Source: JBFFXF01 sp041569895
GTDB taxonomy: Bacteria; Planctomycetota; UBA8108; JACQVS01
Length of the DNA stretch: 36,890 bases
Reading direction: 5' to 3'
Assembly (NCBI GenBank): GCA_041569895.1
Contig: JBFFXF010000034.1
Location: 1 to 36,890, forward strand
Shown here: positions 25,268 to 36,890 of the stretch, one piece after another
How positions within the stretch are numbered: the first letter of the stretch is position 1
Layout of the letters: every line of letters starts with the position of its first letter
Translations under genes and position numbers: made by a program
Notes under the pieces: model-generated
Databases searched by the model: none
The model's input: the letters and a program-made list of their open reading frames with translations, nothing else
Told to the model about the DNA's origin: nothing

Positions 25268-25329
25268 CGGCCGGCGTGGCACGGTGCGGCCGGCGTGGCA
25301 CGGTGCGGCACGGTGCGGCACGGCGCGGC
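25268..25329. repeat. GC-rich tandem repeat between tRNA genes
   Basis: A 19-bp unit (CGGCCGGCGTGGCACGGTG) occurs twice in tandem at 25268-25305, followed by two 10-bp units, CGGCACGGTG and CGGCACGGCG, and a decayed end. It sits in the 328-bp space between tRNA-Thr and tRNA-Tyr, which otherwise holds only the next promoter. Confidence 0.8.
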
Positions 25330-25450
25330 GGGCTGTCCGATCGCGCGGCGGACCGGAGAGAGCGGGAGCGGACGGAGAATGCCGGCAGCTCGTGTCCCGG
25401 AGCGCCTGGGTCGACAGCACGCCGTGTCCGGGGTGAAAGAAGCCAGGCTG

Positions 25451-25479
25451 TTGACTGGCCCGGACCGGAACCCTATGAT
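25451..25479 (+). promoter_or_regulatory. Sigma70 promoter upstream of tRNA-Tyr
   Basis: TTGACT (25451-25456) and TATGAT (25474-25479) are 17 nt apart, near consensus. The start would be near 25486, about 95 nt before tRNA-Tyr. Confidence 0.7.
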
Positions 25480-25579
25480 TACCCCTTTTCATCCGGGAAC
25501 GTACATGCTCCAGCTCCTCTCCGGCCATTCCCGAAGAACACCGTGAGCCGGTCGATCCGAACCGGCCGCCTGGGCCGGT

Positions 25580-25663
25580 GGGCAGGTGCCCGAGTGGCCA
25601 AAGGGGACGGGCTGTAAACCCGTTGCGTCAGCTTCAGAGGTTCGAATCCTCTCCTGCCCACCA
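25580..25663 (+). tRNA. tRNA-Tyr (GTA)
   Basis: Acceptor GGGCAGG pairs with CCTGCCC; the anticodon loop CTGTAAA on ACGGG/CCCGT gives anticodon GTA. A long variable arm (TGCGTCAGCTTC region) is as expected for bacterial class II tRNA-Tyr, and CCA is encoded. A run of T follows immediately. Confidence 0.96.
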
Positions 25664-25802
25664 TTTTTTTCGCCGGCGGCGACCGGAGCCGGACGGGGAG
25701 CGCGAGTCGCGGGCCGGGAGGTTTTCGTCAAGAACGTTTGCCAAAGGACGATAACGAAATCAGGAGATGGCCCCGGCTCGCCCGAAGGGGACGCCGGACC
25801 GT

Positions 25803-25877
<75 letters not shown>

Positions 25878-25946
25878 CCTTGGACTTGTACCGGTGCTCC
25901 TCACCCTCGTAGAGCCGGGGGGGCCGGATCGGAACGATTTGAACGA

Positions 25947-26022
25947 GCTGCTGTGGCTCAGTCGGTAGAGCGCTTCCTTGGTAAGGAAGAGGTCACGGGT
26001 TCGATTCCCGTCAGCAGCTCCA
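25947..26022 (+). tRNA. tRNA-Thr (GGT)
   Basis: Acceptor GCTGCTG pairs with CAGCAGC; the anticodon loop TTGGTAA on CTTCC/GGAAG gives GGT; CCA encoded. It lies 179 nt before tuf, like E. coli thrT before tufB. Confidence 0.97.
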
Positions 26023-26201
26023 GTTTTACTCTTCATCACCCCTCACGCCGCGCGCTCGTGCGAGCGGCGTCGGGCCCGGAGACGGACGGCCGAAAAAGAC
26101 GGGACCGGAGCGCGGGGGACCGAGACGAGATCGGCGACGATTGAAAGGAGAGCTGACGGCACGTCTCGCGGTGAGGTGCCCGCGGAAGGAGAAGCGAACT
26201 C

Positions 26202-27401
<1,200 letters not shown>

Positions 27402-27444
27402 AGGATCCAGCGGATCCTGAAGCTGGACCTGAAAGAGAGTGAAT

Positions 27445-27491
27445 GACGACTTTTTCGAGTCCCGTCGACGAGCGGGCTCGAAGGAGTCGTC
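27445..27491 (+). promoter_or_regulatory. Strong hairpin between tuf and rpmG
   Basis: GACGACT (27445-27451) pairs with AGTCGTC (27485-27491), TTCGAG (27454-27459) with CTCGAA (27477-27482), and CCCG (27461-27464) with CGGG (27473-27476), leaving only a small internal loop and one bulge. No T tract follows, so transcript processing or attenuation fits better than classic termination. Confidence 0.65.
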
Positions 27492-27570
27492 AATCGTGAC
27501 GTAAGCGATCCTGACGGAAGACGGTCTCGACACCTGCGCGGCGGGTGTCCGACCGACCACGAGGAAACCG

Positions 27571-27741
27571 ATGGCCAAGAAAGCGCTCGCTCGTGACTAC
27601 GTGTCGCTCGAGTGTCCGAAGTGCAAGAACCGGAATTATCGGACGCCGAAGCGGGTCAAGGGCAACACGACGAAGCTCAACCTCAAGAAGTACTGTCCGA
27701 AGTGCCGGTCCCACACGAAGCACGTCGAGCGGAAGAAGTAA
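27571..27741 (+). CDS. rpmG: Ribosomal protein L33
   Basis: A 56-residue basic protein of the large ribosomal subunit. Four cysteines in two CxxC pairs (C15, C18, C42, C45) make it the zinc-binding form of L33. The sequence from YVSLECPKCKNRNY to KKYCPKCRSHTKHVE is diagnostic. GAGGA at about 27561-27565 precedes the ATG. It lies between tuf and tRNA-Trp, 4 nt ahead of the latter, and near secE as in Bacillus. Confidence 0.96.
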   Translation: MAKKALARDYVSLECPKCKNRNYRTPKRVKGNTTKLNLKKYCPKCRSHTKHVERKK

Positions 27742-27745
27742 GCGT

Positions 27746-27822
27746 AGGCCAGTAGCTCCAACTGGTAGAGCAGTGGATTCCAAATCCACGTGTTGGGGGT
27801 TCGAATCCCTCCTGGCCTGCCA
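27746..27822 (+). tRNA. tRNA-Trp (CCA)
   Basis: Acceptor AGGCCAG pairs with CTGGCCT; the anticodon loop TTCCAAA on GTGGA/TCCAC gives anticodon CCA; T loop TTCGAAT; discriminator G and encoded CCA. The rpmG-trnW-secE order is found in many bacteria. Confidence 0.97.
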
Positions 27823-27837
27823 TGAACATCAACGCAC

Positions 27838-27866
27838 GGTCGGGACGAATCAGGTCGGGACGAATC
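27838..27866. repeat. Short tandem duplication downstream of tRNA-Trp
   Basis: GGTCGGGACGAATC occurs twice, at 27838-27851 and 27853-27866, a recent-looking 15-bp duplication in the leader of secE. Function unlikely. Confidence 0.8.
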
Positions 27867-27985
27867 GACCGGCTCAGTAGCGGGCTTTCCGTCCTCCGCC
27901 CCGCGATCGGGCGAGCGGACGCCCCAATGGTGACGCGAACGAAGACGACGCCGGCGCGGGGATCGCGCCGGGAACGGAGTGGCCC

Positions 27986-28435
27986 GTGAACTGGAAGATC
28001 TACAAGGAAGGCCAGGGAAAGTGGGCGCGGAACTCGGTGGCCGCCCTCATAGCCATCATGGCGGTGTTCGCGGCGACCAGCCTTTACAACTCCCTGCCCG
28101 ACCCGACGTCGACGTTCGAGATCCGGGGCTCGATCCTCGAGAAGTGGTTCAGCGTCTCCGACTGGGGGTTCGATTACCGGTTCGTCATCGCGGCGCCGCT
28201 GCTCCTCGTCCTCATGTACTTCGGCGTCTGGCAGTACAGCCACCCCCGGTGGGCCGACTTCCTCATCGACACCGAAAACGAGCTCAAGAACCGGGTGACG
28301 TGGCCGAGCGGCAAGGAGGTCCTCACCAACTCCGTCGTCGTGGTGGTGGCGGTGGTGATTATCGGTATCTACACCTTCTTCGCGGACATCGTCTTCCAGG
28401 CGATCCAGGACGAGGTGTATACCTGGTTCTATTGA
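27986..28435 (+). CDS. secE: Preprotein translocase subunit SecE, N-terminally extended
   Basis: A 149-residue membrane protein of the SecYEG channel. The conserved SecE core is the C-terminal third: an amphipathic helix FLIDTENELKNRVTWPS (VTWP near 104-107) followed by a transmembrane helix at about 115-137. Ahead of it are about 90 extra residues with two more hydrophobic helices (about 17-34 and 66-83) and a soluble loop. Most bacterial SecE have about 60 residues and one helix, or three helices in enterobacteria. The start is GTG at 27986 with GGAG 6 nt upstream. The stop codon lies inside a 15-bp tandem repeat. nusG follows, the usual pair. Confidence 0.93.
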   Translation: MNWKIYKEGQGKWARNSVAALIAIMAVFAATSLYNSLPDPTSTFEIRGSILEKWFSVSDWGFDYRFVIAAPLLLVLMYFGVWQYSHPRWADFLIDTENELKNRVTWPSGKEVLTNSVVVVVAVVIIGIYTFFADIVFQAIQDEVYTWFY

Positions 28436-28484
28436 CGCCGGTTCTATTGACGCCGGTTCTATTGACGCCGGTTTAGCTGGCGCC
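28425..28484. repeat. 15-bp tandem repeat over the secE stop codon
   Basis: GGTTCTATTGACGCC occurs three times perfectly (28425-28439, 28440-28454, 28455-28469), followed by a degenerate copy to 28484. Because the unit is a multiple of three, each perfect copy places a TGA in the secE frame, so the gene ends with three in-frame stops 15 nt apart. Confidence 0.92.
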
Positions 28485-28537
28485 TCGCGTGATCGGCCGC
28501 AATCGTGCCGGCCGTCACCACCGAGAGGGGAGTCGAC

Positions 28538-29068
28538 ATGGCCAAGGAGTGGTACGTTCTTCGCGTCCAGGCGGGACGCGAGGAGACCGTGCGGGAGGCC
28601 CTCACCAAGAAGATTCAGCTCGCTGGTCTCGAGGAGTACGTCCCCACCGTCCTCGTCCCCACCGAGCGCATCTCCGAGATGCGCGGCGGCAAGAAGCGCT
28701 TCAAGGAGCGCAAGCTCTACCCCGGCTATATCATCGTCGAGATGGAGCTGACCGACGACGTCTGGTACCTGATCAAGGACACGGCCTCGGTGGGTGACTT
28801 CGTCGGGTCCTTCCAGAAGCCCGTGCCGCTGACCCCGGGCGAGGTCGAGAAGATCCTCAACACGCTGAAGGGCAAGGAAGAGTCGCCGGAGATCAAGATC
28901 GATGTCAACGCCGGCGACAGCGTGAAGATCAAGGAGGGGCCGTTCGAGAACTTCGACGGCGTCGTCAACGAGATCTTCCCCGCCAAGGGAACGGTGCAGG
29001 TCATCGTCACCATCTTCGGCCGCGCGACGCCCGTCGATCTCGAGTACTGGCAGATCGAGAAGCTCTGA
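28538..29068 (+). CDS. nusG: Transcription termination/antitermination factor NusG
   Basis: A 176-residue protein with the NGN domain (KEWYVLRVQAGREETV ... LYPGYIIVEMELTDDVWYLIKDT, GFVG-type VGDFVGSFQKPVPL) and a C-terminal KOW domain (GDSVKIKEGPFENFDGVVNEI). NusG binds RNA polymerase and couples it to Rho or to ribosomes. The ATG at 28538 follows AGAGGGGAG; the longer frame from 28505 is less likely. It is followed by a 174-nt spacer before rplK that holds a possible promoter. Confidence 0.97.
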   Translation: MAKEWYVLRVQAGREETVREALTKKIQLAGLEEYVPTVLVPTERISEMRGGKKRFKERKLYPGYIIVEMELTDDVWYLIKDTASVGDFVGSFQKPVPLTPGEVEKILNTLKGKEESPEIKIDVNAGDSVKIKEGPFENFDGVVNEIFPAKGTVQVIVTIFGRATPVDLEYWQIEKL

Positions 29069-29133
29069 GCGGCTCTCCGCCCGCCCGCACGGCGCCCGCG
29101 ACCCGAAAATCGGTCCCGACACGCAAAAGGGCC

Positions 29134-29163
29134 TTGCATCCGGGACGCCGACCCTGCAAATTA
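29134..29163 (+). promoter_or_regulatory. Possible promoter upstream of rplK
   Basis: TTGCAT (29134-29139) is followed after 18 nt by AAATTA (29158-29163) with a TG one base before the -10. The two elements also form part of an imperfect inverted repeat (TTGCA and TGCAA), so a ribosomal-protein mRNA structure is another reading. Confidence 0.4.
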
Positions 29164-29242
29164 GGACACTTTTCCGCAGTCGATTTCAACGCCCTCGCCG
29201 GGACTCCCCGCGAGCCGGCCGCAGAGAACCCAGAGAACCCAG

Positions 29243-29671
29243 ATGCCGCCGAAGAAGGAAGTCGTCGCCAAGGTGAAGCTGCAGATCCCGGGCGGTCAGG
29301 CGACCCCGGCGCCCCCGGTGGGGCCGGCGCTCGGCCAGCACGGCGTCAACATCGGCGAGTTCGTCCAGAAGTTCAATGAGCAGACGCGACAGCACCAGGG
29401 AACGATCATCCCGGTCGAGCTGTCGATTTACGCCGACCGGAAGTTCGACTTCATCCTGAAGAGCCCGCCGGCCGCGGTGCTGATCAAGAAGGCCGCCGGA
29501 CTCGCGAAGGGAGCGAACACCCCCAGCCGGGAGGTGGTGGCGACCATCGACCGCGGCAAGGTCGAGGAGATCGCCAAGCAGAAGATGCAGGACCTCAACG
29601 CCAAGGACCTCGAGGGCGCGATGCGGATCATCGAGGGGACCTGCCGCAGCATGGGGGTCAAGGTCGAGTAG
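29243..29671 (+). CDS. rplK: Ribosomal protein L11
   Basis: A 142-residue 23S rRNA-binding protein of the GTPase-associated centre. VKLQIPGGQATPAPPVGPALGQHGVNI at the N-terminus, the FDFILKSPPAAVLIKKAAG stretch and the C-terminal DLNAKDLEGAMRIIEGTCRSMGV are L11 signatures. Only AGAGAA-type sequence precedes the ATG, so the ribosome binding site is weak. It heads the rplKAJL-rpoBC string. Confidence 0.97.
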   Translation: MPPKKEVVAKVKLQIPGGQATPAPPVGPALGQHGVNIGEFVQKFNEQTRQHQGTIIPVELSIYADRKFDFILKSPPAAVLIKKAAGLAKGANTPSREVVATIDRGKVEEIAKQKMQDLNAKDLEGAMRIIEGTCRSMGVKVE

Positions 29672-29681
29672 ACCGCCTTGT

Positions 29682-29785
29682 CCAGGAGGCGCGGTGCCCT
29701 CCTGGTTCGTCGGGACCACTCCCGCACAGGTCCGGGGGTGGGAGAACTGAATCGCGGCGTCGCCGGCCGTTCCGGCGGACGGCCG
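29682..29785 (+). promoter_or_regulatory. Three consecutive hairpins between rplK and rplA
   Basis: Stem 1: CCAGGAGG (29682-29689) with CCTCCTGG (29698-29705). Stem 2: CCACTCCCG (29716-29724) with CGGGGGTGG (29733-29741), one G-T wobble. Stem 3: CGGCCGT (29764-29770) with ACGGCCG (29779-29785), ending a few nt before the rplA ribosome binding site. All have 8-nt loops. They fill most of a 126-nt spacer that is only a few nt long in many bacteria. Autoregulation by L1 is a possible role. Confidence 0.6.
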
Positions 29786-29797
29786 CGGGAGGAGCGC

Positions 29798-30478
29798 ATG
29801 CGAAGAAGGAGCAAGCGGTACCGCCGGGCCCGTGACCGGGTCAAGGACGATCTGTACTCGATCGAGGCCGCCGTCGAGATTCTCAAGCGATTCGACGGTC
29901 CGAAGTTCGACGAGACGGTCGAGATCGCCATCAAGCTCGGGATCGACCCGAAGCAGGCGAACCAGCTCGTTCGCGGCGCGTTCTCGCTTCCCCACGGCAT
30001 CGGCAAGCAGGTGCGGGTCGTCGTGTTCGCCGAGGGCGCGGCGGCGGACGAGGCAAAGGCGGCGGGCGCCATGGAAGCCGGCGGCGAGGACCTCGTCAAG
30101 AAGGTCCAGGACGGCTGGATGGACTTCGACGTCGCCATCGCGCATCCCGCGATGATGCGCCACGTCGGCAAGCTCGGTCGAATCCTCGGGCCGCACGGCA
30201 AGATGCCGACGCCGAAGTCGGGGACCGTGACGGACAACATCAGCAAGGTCGTCGGCGAGTTCGTCGCGGGTAAGATCGAGTTCCGCAACGACGACACCGG
30301 CAACCTGCACGCCGTCATGGGCAAGAAGTCGTTCGCGAGCAACAAGCTGGTGGACAACATCAACGCGTTCATCGAGCACGTCCGGGCGCTCAAGCCGTCG
30401 ACATCGAAGGGCGTGTTCTTTCAGAAGGCGACGGTCTCGACCACCATGGGGCCGGGCATCAGTTTGAGGATCGCGTGA
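29798..30478 (+). CDS. rplA: Ribosomal protein L1
   Basis: A 226-residue protein of the L1 stalk, which binds 23S rRNA near the E site and often its own mRNA. KFDETVEIAIKLGIDPKQANQLVRGAFSLPHGIGK, HVGKLGRILGPHGKMPTPKSGTV and the C-terminal KGVFFQKATVSTTMGPGI are family signatures. The ATG at 29798 follows GGGAGGAG; the frame back to 29678 lacks a site and would add non-conserved residues. Three hairpins precede it. rplJ follows after 24 nt. Confidence 0.97.
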   Translation: MRRRSKRYRRARDRVKDDLYSIEAAVEILKRFDGPKFDETVEIAIKLGIDPKQANQLVRGAFSLPHGIGKQVRVVVFAEGAAADEAKAAGAMEAGGEDLVKKVQDGWMDFDVAIAHPAMMRHVGKLGRILGPHGKMPTPKSGTVTDNISKVVGEFVAGKIEFRNDDTGNLHAVMGKKSFASNKLVDNINAFIEHVRALKPSTSKGVFFQKATVSTTMGPGISLRIA

Positions 30479-30502
30479 CGCGCTGACCGGAGACGAATAA
30501 TC

Positions 30503-31087
30503 ATGGCCAGGAAGCTCAAGGAATACCTGACCGAGGATCTGAGGCGGAAGCTCCCTGTCGACTCCGGCTTCGTCGCGGTCGATTACAAGGGGCTCAACGC
30601 CGAGGAGACCCTCGATTTCCGCCAGCGCGTGCGCGAGGCGGGCGCCGACATGCACGTCGTCCCGAACCGGATCGCCCTGCGCGTCCTCGGTGAGTCGTTC
30701 GAGAACGGCGACGCGGAGGCGCTCCGCGCTCTCTTCCGCGGGCCGACCGCGCTCGTCCTCGGCGAGGACGACAGCATCGAGGCGACCATCGCCGCTGCTA
30801 GGGCGATCGTCGAGTGGCGCAAGAAGAACGCCGACAAGGTCAGCGTCAAGGGCGGCCGCCTCTCCGGCAAGATGCTCGACACCGCGAGCGTCATCGGTCT
30901 GGCGAACCTGCCCGACCAGAAGACGCTGCTGTCGCAGGCGGTGGGGGTCGTCCAGGCGCCCCTCCGCAACGTCGTCAGCGTGGTCGCGCAGGCGCTCGCG
31001 AAGGTCGCGTACGCCGCTCGCGCCTACGCGGAAAAGCTCGAGGCCGGGGGCGGCGCCGCCGCGCCGGGCTCCGGGGACTCGGAATAA
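30503..31087 (+). CDS. rplJ: Ribosomal protein L10
   Basis: A 194-residue stalk-base protein that holds L7/L12 dimers. SGFVAVDYKGLNAEETLDFRQRVREAGADMHVVPNRIAL and the VKGGRLSGKMLDTASVIGLANLPDQKTLLSQAVG segment are typical of L10. A helical tail for L7/L12 binding and an Ala/Gly-rich end follow. A GGAG lies 9-12 nt upstream of the ATG. Only 24 nt separate it from rplA, which leaves little room for the structured L10 leader known in E. coli. Confidence 0.96.
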   Translation: MARKLKEYLTEDLRRKLPVDSGFVAVDYKGLNAEETLDFRQRVREAGADMHVVPNRIALRVLGESFENGDAEALRALFRGPTALVLGEDDSIEATIAAARAIVEWRKKNADKVSVKGGRLSGKMLDTASVIGLANLPDQKTLLSQAVGVVQAPLRNVVSVVAQALAKVAYAARAYAEKLEAGGGAAAPGSGDSE

Positions 31088-31121
31088 CAACTCTCGCAAT
31101 CGTAGATCGGAGGAACGTTCG

Positions 31122-31508
31122 ATGTCGGAGCAAACCGCGAAGGTCACTCAGCTGCTCGATACCTTCAAGACCCTGAACATGCTCGAGGTCAAGGAGTTCG
31201 TCGACCGCTTCGAGGAGGAGTTCGGCGTCACCGCGGCCGCGCCCGCGGCGGTGGCCATCGCCGCTCCCGGAGCAGCCGCGGAGGCCGAGCCCGAGAAGAC
31301 GTCGTTCGACGTCATCCTCAAGGCCGCCGGGCCGAAGAAGATCCAGGTCATCAAGGAGGTGCGGGCCATCGCCGGCCTCGGCCTCAAGGAGGCGAAGGAC
31401 CTGGTCGACGGCGCCCCCAAGCCGATCAAGGAGGGGGTCTCGAAGGAGGAGGCCGACCAGATCAAGGAGAAGGTCGAGGCCGCCGGCGGCGAGGTCGAGG
31501 TCAAATAG
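31122..31508 (+). CDS. rplL: Ribosomal protein L7/L12
   Basis: A 128-residue acidic stalk protein that recruits translational GTPases. The N-terminal dimer helix (LNMLEVKEFVDRFEEEFGV), an Ala-Pro hinge and the C-terminal domain (KTSFDVILKAAGPKKIQVIKEVR, GLGLKEAKDLVDGAPKPIKEGVSKEEADQIKEKVEAAGG) are all present. GGAGGAAC precedes the ATG. It is separated from rpoB by a 761-bp spacer with hairpins, where many bacteria place an attenuator and processing site. Confidence 0.97.
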   Translation: MSEQTAKVTQLLDTFKTLNMLEVKEFVDRFEEEFGVTAAAPAAVAIAAPGAAAEAEPEKTSFDVILKAAGPKKIQVIKEVRAIAGLGLKEAKDLVDGAPKPIKEGVSKEEADQIKEKVEAAGGEVEVK

Positions 31509-31535
31509 CGGGCGGAGCGCAGCGCGAGGTCCTGG

Positions 31536-31554
31536 GGCGCCCTCCGGGGGCGCC
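31536..31554 (+). promoter_or_regulatory. Hairpin after rplL, attenuator candidate
   Basis: GGCGCCC (31536-31542) pairs perfectly with GGGCGCC (31548-31554) around TCCGG, 28 nt past the rplL stop. More GC-rich stems follow to about 31600. This is where partial termination or RNase III cutting lowers rpoBC expression in E. coli. Confidence 0.5.
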
Positions 31555-31631
31555 ATCGGGGGCGGTCCGGGCGGCGCCGCCGGGGCCCCCGGAGCGCCGG
31601 AAGTTCGCCGGACTTGCAACTTCGTTGCCGA

Positions 31632-31650
31632 TTCGGGAAAAAATCCCGAA
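31632..31650 (+). promoter_or_regulatory. A-loop hairpin in the rplL-rpoB spacer
   Basis: TTCGGGA (31632-31638) and TCCCGAA (31644-31650) pair around five A, followed by AAAATTCCTTT. The T tract is poor, so terminator function is uncertain. Confidence 0.5.
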
Positions 31651-31658
31651 AAATTCCT

Positions 31659-31686
31659 TTGCTCGCGCCCGGCCGTCGGTTACAAC
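31659..31686 (+). promoter_or_regulatory. Possible rpoBC promoter
   Basis: TTGCTC (31659-31664) and TACAAC (31681-31686) are 16 nt apart in the only AT-richer part of the spacer. It would allow rpoBC transcription apart from the ribosomal protein genes. Confidence 0.4.
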
Positions 31687-32269
31687 TTACCGTTTGGATC
31701 CGGTGCGTCCGCGTGCGGCGATCCGGCTCTCGACCACTCGCCCCGAATGGGCGCGCGATGGGCGCTGGGCGCTCGATACCCACACAGGACGGCGTGTCGA
31801 GACAGGTGCGCGAGAGCCGAGGAGCCGCGGCGCCGGTGGCGCGGCGACTGTCTCCGTGAACGCGGGATCACGGACGCGCGGGAGAGGTGCATGACGTGCG
31901 AGCGGGGTCGTCTGGGGACGCGCGCGGCGTCACCCCGACGGCGGCGGCGAGGAGCGGTCGGCGATTACCTGGACGGCGGTCAATCGATCAACCAGTCGCT
32001 GGTTGGGGACCCGCTGCGCGACTGGCGCGCACCGGCGGACGAAGCCCACACGACGACGCTCTGTTCCGACTGCGTCGTCCCCCGCCGAGAGCGGAAGGGA
32101 ATGTTATCGACTCGCTTGGAGTCGGGAGCGACTCCGATCCCGTGAGACCAGCGCGAGGATACCCGGCGATCGCTCTCCGGTCGCGCATCGCGCGACGTGG
32201 CCCGTGGAGCACGACGATCGAACAGCAACCGCGAGTTCTCCGTTCGCAGGCAACCCGGAGGTCTGATAG

Positions 32270-35979
<3,710 letters not shown>

Positions 35980-35980
<1 letters not shown>

Positions 35981-36087
35981 TGGCGGAGTCCGTACCTGTT
36001 CCCGGTCCGGCCACGCGCGGCGACTCGGACCGTGTTGACGATCGAAGAGCACACGAGAACGGAGCACGGAGCCTGATAAATGGTTGA
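35980..36087 (+). CDS. Possible 35-residue leader peptide between rpoB and rpoC
   Basis: An ATG overlaps the rpoB stop by one base (TGATG) and opens a 35-codon frame (MAESVPVPGPATRGDSDRVD at its start) that stops 8 nt inside rpoC. Both ends are placed as in translationally coupled genes. The peptide itself resembles nothing I know and may be chance or only a ribosome path to rpoC. Confidence 0.35.
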
Positions 36088-36890
36088 AGCCATTTACGAG
36101 AAGATCAACGACTACGGATCGGTCCATGTCCGTCTCGCCTCGCCGAACGATATCCTGTCCTGGTCCTACGGCGAGGTGAAGAAGCCCGAGACCATCAACT
36201 ACCGGACGTATCGTCCGGAGAAGGACGGGCTCTTCTGCGAGCGGATCTTCGGGCCGGAGCGTGACTGGGAGTGCTTCTGCGGCAAGTACAAGGGCATCAA
36301 GCACCGCGGCATCATCTGTGATCGCTGCGGCATCAAGATCACGCACTCGCGCGTGCGCCGGCAGCGGATGGGCCACATCAACCTGGCGGCCCCGACGGTG
36401 CACATCTGGTTCTTCAAGGCGATGCCCTCCCGTCTCGGTAATCTCCTCGCCATGAAGACGTCGTCCCTGGAGCGGATCATCTATTACCAGGACTACGTCG
36501 TCATCGATCCGGGCGACACGCCGCTGAAGGAGAAGCAGCTCCTCACGGAGGAGGAGTACCGCGTCTGCCGCGAGCGCTACGGCGAGTCGTTCGAGGCCGA
36601 CATGGGCGCCGAGGCGATTCGCAAGCTGATCAAGAAGATCGACCTCGAGAAGCTGGTCGAGGAGCTCAAGGTCGAGCTCAAGAACACGCGGTCGAAGCAG
36701 AAGACGAAGGACTTCATCAAGCGCCTGAAGATCGTCAAGTCGATCCTCGATTCGGGCAACAAGGCCGAGTGGATGATCCTCGACGTCGTGCCGGTGATCC
36801 CGCCGGACCTGAGGCCCCTCGTGCTCCTCGACTCGGGCAACTTCGCGACGTCGGACCTCAACGACCTCTATCGCCGGCTCATCAACCGGA
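36080..36890 (+). CDS. rpoC: DNA-directed RNA polymerase subunit beta' (5' part)
   Basis: The first 270 codons of beta' are present; the gene runs off the window. The N-terminal zinc site is C65, C67, C80 and C83 in WECFCGKYKGIKHRGIICDRCG, which begins the clamp. HINLAAPTVHIWFFKAMPSRLGNLL and VVPVIPPDLRPLVLLDSGNFATSDLNDLYRRLINR match the family. The start is fixed by TGA and TAA codons in frame directly before the ATG. GGAG at about 36066-36070 may serve as ribosome binding site. Confidence 0.98.
   Translation, partial: MVEAIYEKINDYGSVHVRLASPNDILSWSYGEVKKPETINYRTYRPEKDGLFCERIFGPERDWECFCGKYKGIKHRGIICDRCGIKITHSRVRRQRMGHINLAAPTVHIWFFKAMPSRLGNLLAMKTSSLERIIYYQDYVVIDPGDTPLKEKQLLTEEEYRVCRERYGESFEADMGAEAIRKLIKKIDLEKLVEELKVELKNTRSKQKTKDFIKRLKIVKSILDSGNKAEWMILDVVPVIPPDLRPLVLLDSGNFATSDLNDLYRRLINR

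Larger units (their letters stand above)
31509..32269 (+). other. Long spacer between rplL and rpoB
   Basis: I see no convincing gene in these 761 bp. It opens with a GC-rich segment able to form hairpins, has an AT-richer island at about 31610-31700 with a hairpin and a promoter-like pair, and then a leader of some 560 nt to rpoB without a recognisable element apart from the rpoB ribosome binding site (GGAGGT, 32257-32262). Confidence 0.7.

Noticed and set aside
25725..25755. Promoter for tRNA-Gly (GATAAC as -10)
   Set aside because: No acceptable -35 lies 16-18 nt upstream, so support is too weak.

Overview
The window is 36.9 kb of high-GC bacterial chromosome. Three sequence features point towards Planctomycetota or a close relative, with moderate confidence. 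One is a secreted protein carrying a dockerin-like Ca-binding motif of the planctomycete style (DVNGDGDRDVSDA followed by LLLWLF). Another is a set of Tat-dependent and soluble Gfo/Idh/MocA oxidoreductases beside a TIM-barrel sugar isomerase. The last is a membrane-anchored protein whose C-terminus has the pilin-like 'PRDPWDGEPLRYS...DDGGD' ending common in that phylum. No 16S rRNA gene is present, so the phylum stays an inference.

Left part (1-13600), accessory metabolism and secreted proteins: an operon of a Tat-exported Gfo/Idh/MocA oxidoreductase and a secreted protein of unknown function (minus strand); a second, divergent oxidoreductase; a VgrG-like spike protein that unexpectedly starts with a membrane anchor and a dockerin-like motif; a sugar phosphate isomerase/epimerase-like protein; a translationally coupled pair of glutamate-cysteine ligase and a membrane-anchored protein; and a secreted SMP-30/gluconolactonase-esterase fusion. 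Four intergenic spaces in the first 19 kb are filled with related hexanucleotide arrays (CCGAYN, ACAGAG and CCCGTR blocks) that run right up to neighbouring stop or start codons.

Middle (13757-18816): a tightly overlapping plus-strand operon for lipopolysaccharide or other surface-glycan assembly. It encodes a GT2 glycosyltransferase, a GT2 fused to a WaaP/Kdo-kinase-like domain, a GT4 glycosyltransferase and a stand-alone WaaP/Kdo-kinase-like protein.

Right part (19110-36890), core information processing: dGTPase-like HD hydrolase, YacL-type PIN-TRAM membrane protein, ispD, ispF, cysS, four tRNAs (Thr-TGT, Tyr-GTA, Gly-TCC, Thr-GGT), tuf, rpmG, tRNA-Trp, secE, nusG, rplK, rplA, rplJ, rplL, rpoB and the start of rpoC. 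The order joins two classical neighbourhoods: yacL-ispD-ispF-cysS ahead of secE-nusG as in Bacillus, and thrU-tyrU-glyT-thrT-tuf-secE-nusG as in E. coli. Good sigma70-like promoters precede tRNA-Thr and tRNA-Tyr, and several strong hairpins lie in the ribosomal protein and polymerase transcript.
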